In this document: in pieces, positions 6,760-12,967 of the stretch
Layout of the letters: every line of letters begins with the position of its first letter
Position numbering within the stretch: the stretch's first letter is position 1
Position numbers and translations under genes: made by a program
Notes under the pieces: model-generated
Seen by the model: the letters and a program-made list of their open reading frames with translations, nothing else
What the model was told of the DNA's origin: nothing
Database searches by the model: none
NCBI GenBank assembly: GCA_041664945.1
Contig: JBAYJY010000121.1
Location: forward strand, 1 to 12,967
From: JBAYJY01 sp041664945
GTDB taxonomy: Bacteria > UBP15 > UBA6099
Length of the DNA stretch: 12,967 nucleotides
Reading direction: 5' to 3'

Positions 6760-9726
6760 ATGAAGAGAATTATACCGGCTCATGTTACAGCGCATTTGCT
6801 GCTGCAGTACATGGCCGCGAACTTCAACTTAAGGCCCAGATATAAAAAGTATCTGAAAAGCACTGAAGGGTGGATCGACTTCTCGGTCGGTTTCAGGACG
6901 CAGAACGATTCAATTGCGCAATCCATAAAGTTCAAGAAGGGCCGCGCGCAGGTCTATGGCGAAATTATCAAAGACATCGACGCCGCCATTGTGTTCGAGG
7001 ACGACGAGAGCTTCATCGAAATGCTGAGCAATTCTTCGGAAGAAGTCATGCTATTGCTGCTGAAAAACAAGATTCGCATCCGCGGCAACCATCTTTGCGT
7101 GTTGCTGTTCTACTATTTCATGTCGCTTCTTACCGATGAACTTGAAAAGAACGGAATCGTCGCCAACGGGGGAAAGCCGGTAAAAAAAGCGAAACCCGCA
7201 AAGCCCGCGCACGCGGCCAACGAACGCCCCAGCATGCGCCCCAAAGAGGCGCTGTCCAGCGAGGGAAAAGACCCAGGCGTGAAGTTCCTTGACGATCCGC
7301 ACCTTTCGAAATACACACTCGAAGATTTCCCAAGGCTCGGCCGGTTTCTGGCGGATCATTTTGATACAATGCCCGAGGTGTGCCCGGAGCGCGGAAAACT
7401 GCTGACCGACTGGTATATAAAAAACGGCTTCGAGAGAAAAACCGGCGGCGGGCAATGGGTTCCTGAGCTTCGCCAGGCATACGCGTTTAAATACCTGATG
7501 GAGAATAAGAAAACCATCATTCGCGAGAACGATCTGATAGCCGGCACGACGACAACCATGCCGATCGGCGCCGTCATGTATCCTGACTCGCAGGGCATGT
7601 TCATCTGGCCGGAACTCAGGACCATGTCTACAAGGGAAATGAATCCCTGCCGCATTTCAAAAAAAACCGCGCGGATTCTTCACCACCATGTTTTCCCGTA
7701 CTGGATGCGCAGAAACATAAAATTGTGGGTGTACGAAAAATACAATAATCCGTTGTGCGAGCAGATCGGCGACAACCTCATCGCATACACTCTTTCCAAA
7801 AGCGTGGCGCTGTCCCACACGATCGCCGACTTCCCCAAAATGCTCGCTCTCGGCGGCGACGGCATACGGCGTGAAATCGCCGATGAAATCGAGCGGACCG
7901 ACCCCGCGGACGAGCGGAAAATCAACACGCTGAAGGCGATGTCAATCTGCCTTGAAGGCGTGGACGCTTACGCGAAAAACCTTTCCCTTCACGCCGCGAA
8001 AACAGCCGCCTCGACAGCGGACCCGAAACGAAAAAAAGAGCTCGAACGCCTTTCGGAAATATGCGCCAGGGTTCCCATGGCGCCGCCGGAAACTCTTGAC
8101 GAGGCTATAAACGCTATCTGGATCGTCTGGGTTTCCCTTCACATGGAAAACACCAACATCGGCCTCTCGCTGGGCAGGATGGACCAGTGGCTGCAGCCGT
8201 TTTTTATATCCGACATTTCAAAGCTGGATTCCGCGGAAGATCGCGAATACTACATTAAGCGCGTGATAAAACTCGTCAGTTGTTTTTACCTCCGCTGCGC
8301 CGACCACATTCCTATGTCGCCGGATGTCGGCAAACACGTCGTCGGCGGCGCCCCGGCAAATCAGGCCATCACTCTCGGCGGCGTGACTCCCGACGGCGAA
8401 GACGCCGTAAATGACATGACGTACATCTTCCTCAAAGTGACCGAGTTGCTCGCCGTGCGCGACCCCAACGTCAACGCGAGGTACAACCCCGACAAGAACT
8501 CGGACACTTTTCTCAAACGCCTGTGCGAAGTCAACCTCATCACAACGGCTTCGCCCTCCATGCACAACGACAACGCGGTGATGGCGTCGTTGAATGCTCT
8601 CAATTATCCGATAGAGGATTTGCGCGACTGGTCATCGACCGGCTGTGTCGAGCCCACTCTTTCCGGCAAACACATAGGGCATACCGGCTGCATGATGATG
8701 AACGTGGTGGCCGCCCTCGAAATGGCGCTTAACAACGGCCGCCACCCGCTGATGCGGTGGGACGTCGGCCCCAAAACCGGCAAAACCGATAACGGCGACT
8801 TCGAGACTTTCGAACAGTTCTTCAGCGCCTTTCAGGCACAGTTCGAATTCCTGATCGCCAACGCCACTCAGTATAACAACTACCTCGGCGAGGCGCACAG
8901 CGTTATGCGCCCCACCCCGCTGCTTTCGTCGATGATCAGCGACTGCATCCCGCGCGGCATTGACCTGACAAAGGGCGGCGCGCGCCACAATTCCTCGGGC
9001 ATTGCCTGCATCGGCCTGGCCGACGTCACGGACTCGCTCCTCGCCATCAAAAAATTCGTTTTCGACGACAAGGTGATCACGTTCTCCGAACTCAAAGACG
9101 CCGTCGACTCGAATTTCAAAAAGTACGCGATTCTTCACGCCATGATCGTAAACAGAACGCCGCGTTTCGGCTCGGGCAGCGCCGAAGCCATCGCCATGGC
9201 AAACCGTATCGCCAAGATAACTCACGACGCTTTCGCATCCCACAAAAACTTCCGCGGAGGCGTCTACACAACCGGGTTCTGGTCCATGTCCAACCACGTG
9301 GCTTTCGGCATGCTCACCGGAGCCCTGCCGTCCGGGCGCCTCGCCGGCCTGCCTTTCACTCCCGGCCTCACGCCCCAGGCTTGCGCCTCCGTCAACCTGC
9401 TCGACAACATCCACGACGTCGCTAAGCTCGACCCCAGAAATATGAGCAACAACATCGCCTTCAACATCAAAGTGTTCCCCGCCGCGGGGGAAACGCATGA
9501 GAAATCCGTGAACGACATTTTCTCGTATGTGAAGACCTATTTCAACCTCGGCGGCATGCAGATTCAACTCAATGTCGTAAACACCGAAACCCTCAGAAAC
9601 GCCATGGCGCACCCGGAGGATTACCAGAATCTTCTCGTGCGCATTTCCGGTTATAACGCTTACTTTACGACGCTCACTAAAGAGCTTCAGACCGAATTGA
9701 TCAACCGCGCCGAGTTCGGCATTTGA
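6760..9726 (+). CDS. Glycyl radical enzyme (PFL-like family) with N-terminal SCP2-like lipid-binding domain
   Basis: A 988-residue glycyl radical enzyme, longer than the usual 780-850 residues. Residues about 12-125 look like an SCP2 sterol/lipid-carrier domain: 'DAAIVFEDDESFIEML' followed by 'KIRIRGNHL' mirrors the SCP2 strand-helix-strand order. A Lys/Ala/Pro-rich linker (about 138-175) joins it to the PFL-like barrel (about 180-840). The active-site loop is GCVEP, with thiyl Cys629 and Glu631. The C-terminal radical domain holds RISGYNA with Gly964. The Cys-Gly spacing of 335 residues is like choline lyase and glycerol dehydratase. GCVE occurs in eliminases (CutC, diol dehydratases, IslA, HypD) and in some decarboxylases. 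The Asp that follows in glycerol dehydratase (GWHD) is replaced here (HTGC), so glycerol or propanediol is unlikely. Inference: the SCP2-like part presents a hydrophobic substrate. It is oxygen-sensitive and needs a radical SAM activase not seen in this window. It heads an operon with the aminotransferase-reductase gene 50 bases downstream. The family call is firm; the substrate is unknown. Confidence 0.93.
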   Translation: MKRIIPAHVTAHLLLQYMAANFNLRPRYKKYLKSTEGWIDFSVGFRTQNDSIAQSIKFKKGRAQVYGEIIKDIDAAIVFEDDESFIEMLSNSSEEVMLLLLKNKIRIRGNHLCVLLFYYFMSLLTDELEKNGIVANGGKPVKKAKPAKPAHAANERPSMRPKEALSSEGKDPGVKFLDDPHLSKYTLEDFPRLGRFLADHFDTMPEVCPERGKLLTDWYIKNGFERKTGGGQWVPELRQAYAFKYLMENKKTIIRENDLIAGTTTTMPIGAVMYPDSQGMFIWPELRTMSTREMNPCRISKKTARILHHHVFPYWMRRNIKLWVYEKYNNPLCEQIGDNLIAYTLSKSVALSHTIADFPKMLALGGDGIRREIADEIERTDPADERKINTLKAMSICLEGVDAYAKNLSLHAAKTAASTADPKRKKELERLSEICARVPMAPPETLDEAINAIWIVWVSLHMENTNIGLSLGRMDQWLQPFFISDISKLDSAEDREYYIKRVIKLVSCFYLRCADHIPMSPDVGKHVVGGAPANQAITLGGVTPDGEDAVNDMTYIFLKVTELLAVRDPNVNARYNPDKNSDTFLKRLCEVNLITTASPSMHNDNAVMASLNALNYPIEDLRDWSSTGCVEPTLSGKHIGHTGCMMMNVVAALEMALNNGRHPLMRWDVGPKTGKTDNGDFETFEQFFSAFQAQFEFLIANATQYNNYLGEAHSVMRPTPLLSSMISDCIPRGIDLTKGGARHNSSGIACIGLADVTDSLLAIKKFVFDDKVITFSELKDAVDSNFKKYAILHAMIVNRTPRFGSGSAEAIAMANRIAKITHDAFASHKNFRGGVYTTGFWSMSNHVAFGMLTGALPSGRLAGLPFTPGLTPQACASVNLLDNIHDVAKLDPRNMSNNIAFNIKVFPAAGETHEKSVNDIFSYVKTYFNLGGMQIQLNVVNTETLRNAMAHPEDYQNLLVRISGYNAYFTTLTKELQTELINRAEFGI

Positions 9727-9763
9727 CAGATGTATTGTTTTTATCGAATAACTAAAAATTGAA

Positions 9764-9769
9764 AGAAGG
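9764..9769 (+). promoter_or_regulatory. Ribosome binding site that sets the aminotransferase-reductase start
   Basis: The purine run AGAAGG lies seven bases before ATG at 9777. The frame also offers a TTG at 9759, but that codon has no good site ahead of it, and its reading would place this purine run inside the coding region. The ATG start gives 1016 residues. Confidence 0.65.
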
Positions 9770-9776
9770 CTCACTG

Positions 9777-12700
9777 ATGGAAAACTCAAATTGTAATTAC
9801 GAAAAGTATTGCCGTCCGAATTTCGTAAAAATGATTCGGGCGCTGCGCCTCGATGTGGAATTCACAAAAGGATCCGGAGACTATCTCTCCTATAAGAACG
9901 AAAAAGGCGAAGAAATCCGGGTTTTAGACCTTGCGGGAGGCATGGGCTCCACCCTGCTCGGACACAACAATCCGGAGATCAAGAAGGCGCTGATATCTTG
10001 TCTGGAAAACGATGTGCCGATGCACGCGCAGGGCTCTGTGCGCGAAGACGCCGGAAGACTCGCCGACAGACTCAACGAACTGTATCCCGGCAAAGATAAG
10101 CGCATGTGCATTTTCACCAACACCGGCACTGAGGCGGTGGAATCAGCGCTCAAGCACGCCGAGTTCAACCGCATGAAACGCCTTCTTGCCATCGGCAAGG
10201 ATCTGAAAGCCCACCATAAAAAAATGAAGTCCTTTTTCATGAACAACCCCGGCTTCACCCTGCCCGAAGCCTATAAAAGCAAAGGGTGGGAAGCGTTGCT
10301 AAATGACATCCTGCTTCAGGGCCTGATCCTTCAGGAGCTGCCCCCCGTCGTCATCTCAACCGTCGGCGCGTTCCACGGCAAGACAACCAGTTCGCTGAGC
10401 GTCACCGGCAACAAGATGTACCGCGAAGCGTTCAGCCGGCTCAGCGGCATCAAGACTACTTTCATCGAATACAACAATTCGGAACAGCTTGCCTCAGCGC
10501 TCGATGACGGTTATTTCACTATCGACAAGATTGAAATCGACAACGGCATCGTCAGCATTAAACAGGAAAAACACCTCAACGTCACCGCATTCATCATGGA
10601 GCCGATTCAGGGAGAAGGCGGCATCCGCCTTGCTACAAAAGAATTTATCGACGGCATTGTCGAGCTGCGCGCAAAGTACGGCTTCGAGTGGATTGTCGAT
10701 GAAATTCAGTCCGGCATGGGACGCTCGGGCGCCTTTTTCGCCATCGACAATTTCAGCTTCGACAAGGACGCCGTGGACTACATGCTCCTCTCGAAATCGC
10801 TCGGCGGCGGCACAAATAAAATCAGCGTCACTATGATCCGCGAGCCCATCCACGATCGCAATTTCGGCACTCTGCACACTTCCACTTTCGGCGAAGACTC
10901 TCCCTCCTGCATTGCCGCCCTCGCCGCAATCGAACAAATCACAAAGAACGGCAACGAACTCATCCGCATAGCCGGCGAAAAAGGCAGATACCTTATGGCC
11001 CGCCTCGGTAAATTGAAAGATAAGTATCCCTCCATCGTGCTCGACGTCAGAGGCGCGGGCCTCATGGCCGGCGTGGAATTCACGGTTCAGCGAAACGGGA
11101 AATCCATCTTCTTCGCCGAACTTGCCGCGCAGGGCGGACTCGGCATGCTCATCACCGGCTACCTGTTCCACGAACACCTCATCCGCACATCGCCGCCGCT
11201 CAATTCCATCATCTCGAAAAAACCTTCCAACATTATCCGCATCGAACCTTCGGCCTACATTACCGAAAGCGAACTGGACCGGGTCGTCGACGCCCTCGAC
11301 CGCGCATGCGAAATAATCGAAAAATCAAACGCCTATGAACTGACTAAATTCGTCGTCCGCAAAGAAAATCCCGGAGTATATTCCGAGATCGAGAATTTCT
11401 TCGAACCGGTCGAGGAAGAACCCGAATCAGCCGATTTCGAAAACTGCCGGCAGATGGGATTCCAGTTCCATCCGCTGGACGTGCATCAGGTAATGGAAGG
11501 TTTCGACAAGTCGCTCTGCAAATTCTCGCGCGAAATCAAGCCCGGAGAAGAACAGTGCGAGCGGGACTTGTACTGGGACACGCTGGTGCCGGTCCTCGGC
11601 GCGTTCATGCTCAGAGCCATAAAGCTGAAATCCCCGCGAACCGGAGACCGGGTGCGCGGAACGCTTTTCGGCCTCCCCTACACGACAAGACAAATGCTGG
11701 ACCTTCATAAAAACGACCCGCAATACCTCATCGACAGAATTCAGGAAGGCGCCGAACGCGCCGCTGGCATGGGCGCGCGCATATTCGGACTCGGCGCTTT
11801 CAACTCAATCGTCACGCACGACGGCCTCGACCTCGACGACACGAACATCGCAATCACAAGCGGCAATTCCTACACCGCCGCCCTGATTTGGCAGAGCATC
11901 CTCAAAGTGGCGGACTACGCGAAAGTCGACCTCGAAAAATCCACCGCCGCAATTGTCGGCGCCGGCGGCAACATCGGCAGCGTCACGGCAAACCTCCTTT
12001 CGGAAGACATCCCGCGCCTCATCCTACTCGGCAGCGGCAAAGCGCATTCCATAGACAAACTCAAAGCCACCGCCTACTCCATCTACTCCGACACCGTGGA
12101 CGTGCTGCGGTCCACGCAGCCGAAGGACCTGAAAGGACTCCCGAAAGCCATCGCGCAAGACCTGTTAGTCCCGTTCCTGCCCCTCTACGGCAGGGAATAC
12201 ATCTTTCAGGAAAAAGCCATATCCGAATACATTGAAACAAAATACTCCGGCGACGAAAGAGAAGTCGGCCGCCTCATCAAATCCATCTTCTTCCCACGCT
12301 CAACGCCCGACATCGGCAAGAACATCTACGATGCCCTTCAGATCAAACACGGCAAAGACCCGTACATCACGCTCGGAACAGACCTGAAAAAATACCTTGC
12401 CGACGCCGACATCGTCGTCTCCGCCGTTAGCTCCGACCGCACCATCATGGAAGCCGACTGGTTCAAGCCCGGCGCAATCGTGAATGACGTGAGCCTGCCC
12501 ACAAGCGTATCCGACAAGATATACAAAGAACGCCCGGACGTCATAGCGTTCGAAGGCGGCGTCGGCCACCTGCCTGAATACATCGACCTCGGCATCCCCG
12601 GCCTTATGCCCGGCGCCACCCTCGGCTGCGTCGCCGAAACCTTCATGTGCGCAATGGTGAACATGATAGAAAACTACAGCTTCGGCCCGATCACCAAAAA

Positions 12701-12827
12701 GCAAGTCCTTAAAATCTGGGAAATCGGCAACATGCTCGGCTTCGGCCTCGGCGGCGTCAAATACATGGGCGACAAAAAACTGACGCGGAAAATAGCGGCC
12801 GAAATCAAGCGAAAGAGCGTGAAATAA
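9777..12827 (+). CDS. Class III PLP aminotransferase fused to AAR-like acyl-ACP reductase
   Basis: A 1016-residue two-enzyme fusion. Residues about 10-520 are a fold-type I, class III (omega) aminotransferase: PLP-phosphate loop NTGTEAVE (115-122), AFHGKT with His200, VDEIQSGMGR with Asp308, and PLP-binding Lys340 in LLSKSLGGG. An insertion of about 45 mostly helical residues (134-189) separates the first two motifs. An acidic linker (about 525-560) leads to a domain of about 455 residues resembling cyanobacterial long-chain acyl-ACP reductase: 'IFGLGAFNSIV', SGNSYTA (695-701), nucleotide loop VGAGGNIGS (Gly728-Gly734), ADIVVSAVSS, and GCVAE with Cys951. That Cys aligns by eye with the Cys in 'FACFAEAM' of AAR, which forms the acyl-enzyme thioester. 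An extra stretch of about 85 residues lies inside this domain. Likely chemistry: acyl thioester to aldehyde (NAD(P)H), and aldehyde to amine (PLP), or the reverse. PigE of prodigiosin synthesis is a precedent for a fused aminotransferase serving an aldehyde. It follows the glycyl radical enzyme gene by 50 bases, so co-expression is expected. Amine donor and chain length are unknown. Confidence 0.9.
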   Translation: MENSNCNYEKYCRPNFVKMIRALRLDVEFTKGSGDYLSYKNEKGEEIRVLDLAGGMGSTLLGHNNPEIKKALISCLENDVPMHAQGSVREDAGRLADRLNELYPGKDKRMCIFTNTGTEAVESALKHAEFNRMKRLLAIGKDLKAHHKKMKSFFMNNPGFTLPEAYKSKGWEALLNDILLQGLILQELPPVVISTVGAFHGKTTSSLSVTGNKMYREAFSRLSGIKTTFIEYNNSEQLASALDDGYFTIDKIEIDNGIVSIKQEKHLNVTAFIMEPIQGEGGIRLATKEFIDGIVELRAKYGFEWIVDEIQSGMGRSGAFFAIDNFSFDKDAVDYMLLSKSLGGGTNKISVTMIREPIHDRNFGTLHTSTFGEDSPSCIAALAAIEQITKNGNELIRIAGEKGRYLMARLGKLKDKYPSIVLDVRGAGLMAGVEFTVQRNGKSIFFAELAAQGGLGMLITGYLFHEHLIRTSPPLNSIISKKPSNIIRIEPSAYITESELDRVVDALDRACEIIEKSNAYELTKFVVRKENPGVYSEIENFFEPVEEEPESADFENCRQMGFQFHPLDVHQVMEGFDKSLCKFSREIKPGEEQCERDLYWDTLVPVLGAFMLRAIKLKSPRTGDRVRGTLFGLPYTTRQMLDLHKNDPQYLIDRIQEGAERAAGMGARIFGLGAFNSIVTHDGLDLDDTNIAITSGNSYTAALIWQSILKVADYAKVDLEKSTAAIVGAGGNIGSVTANLLSEDIPRLILLGSGKAHSIDKLKATAYSIYSDTVDVLRSTQPKDLKGLPKAIAQDLLVPFLPLYGREYIFQEKAISEYIETKYSGDEREVGRLIKSIFFPRSTPDIGKNIYDALQIKHGKDPYITLGTDLKKYLADADIVVSAVSSDRTIMEADWFKPGAIVNDVSLPTSVSDKIYKERPDVIAFEGGVGHLPEYIDLGIPGLMPGATLGCVAETFMCAMVNMIENYSFGPITKKQVLKIWEIGNMLGFGLGGVKYMGDKKLTRKIAAEIKRKSVK

Positions 12828-12847
12828 CCATCGGCTGCCGCATCTTT

Positions 12848-12911
12848 AAACATACTCTTGCGCAATTGCCGGATAGCCCGTCTATTGGCTATATAGCAAC
12901 AGGATATGTTT
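12848..12911. repeat. Nested inverted repeats downstream of the operon
   Basis: AAACATA (12848-12854) pairs with TATGTTT (12905-12911), and inside it ATAGCC (12873-12878) pairs with GGCTAT (12887-12892) over an 8-base loop. They start about 20 bases after the aminotransferase-reductase stop. No T-run follows directly, so a termination or mRNA-stabilising role is only possible. The rest of the 140-base tail is AT-rich, with no gene seen. Confidence 0.28.
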
Positions 12912-12967
12912 CAAGCGCGTTTTAGTAAATTAATCATTTTCTAAAATAATGCTGAAAACAAAAGCCC

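Noticed and set aside
8632..9789. A 385-codon open frame on the minus strand opposite the glycyl radical enzyme
   Set aside because: It lies antisense to a gene with clear catalytic motifs. Its translation is low-complexity (Val, Glu, Gly and His rich) with no family pattern, as expected from the C-rich third codon positions of the true gene.
10494..11177. A 227-codon minus-strand frame opposite the aminotransferase domain
   Set aside because: Antisense shadow; no ribosome binding site or recognisable domain, and it overlaps conserved PLP-binding motifs on the other strand.
12920..12946. TTTTAG / CTAAAA inverted repeat near the right edge
   Set aside because: AT-only 6-base arms with a 15-base loop are expected by chance in this AT-rich tail.
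1..12967. CRISPR arrays, tRNA or rRNA genes, insertion sequences
   Set aside because: No regularly spaced repeats, no tRNA-like cloverleaf or 16S/23S stretch recognised, and no transposase or terminal inverted repeats were seen on either strand.

Overview
The window looks like chromosomal DNA from an anaerobic, probably Gram-negative bacterium. The clues are an oxygen-sensitive glycyl radical enzyme, a dinitrogenase iron-molybdenum-cofactor family protein, a lipoprotein signal peptide, large PAS-rich hybrid histidine kinases and a small four-cysteine 'CMAW' protein. This mix is common in Desulfobacterota and related uncultured anaerobes, but that placement is an inference from gene content only.

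Layout. (1) Bases 1-874, plus strand: the 3' end of a NifX/NifB-like cofactor-binding protein, then a rhodanese-domain lipoprotein 35 bases later. (2) Bases 897-6276: two paralogous soluble hybrid histidine kinases on the minus strand, REC-HisKA-HATPase-REC (512 aa) and five PAS-HisKA-HATPase-REC (1062 aa). A 56-residue Cys-rich protein gene lies between them on the plus strand. (3) Bases 6760-12827, plus strand: two very large genes 50 bases apart, evidently an operon. (4) A 140-base tail with no gene seen.

The operon in part 3 is the most interesting content. The first gene encodes a glycyl radical enzyme with intact radical machinery (Cys629, Glu631, Gly964). It carries an extra N-terminal domain resembling SCP2 sterol/lipid-carrier domains, joined by a Lys/Ala/Pro-rich linker. 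The second gene encodes a class III PLP aminotransferase fused to a domain resembling the cyanobacterial long-chain acyl-ACP reductase (AAR). It keeps the nucleotide-binding Gly-rich loop and the Cys that carries the acyl thioester in AAR. GCVE-type glycyl radical eliminases release aldehydes, AAR-type enzymes interconvert acyl thioesters and aldehydes, and class III aminotransferases interconvert aldehydes and amines. My inference is a lipid or long-chain pathway that runs through an aldehyde, perhaps making or breaking down a fatty amine, amino-lipid or alkyl diol. I do not recognise it as a described system. The glycyl radical activating enzyme that it needs is not in the window and may lie downstream or elsewhere.

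The two kinases have no DNA-binding output domain, and no output regulator is visible nearby. The larger one is divergently transcribed from the operon across a 483-base intergenic region, so they could control it, but nothing in the sequence proves this. Several overlapping reading frames inside the large genes are frame shadows and are left out.
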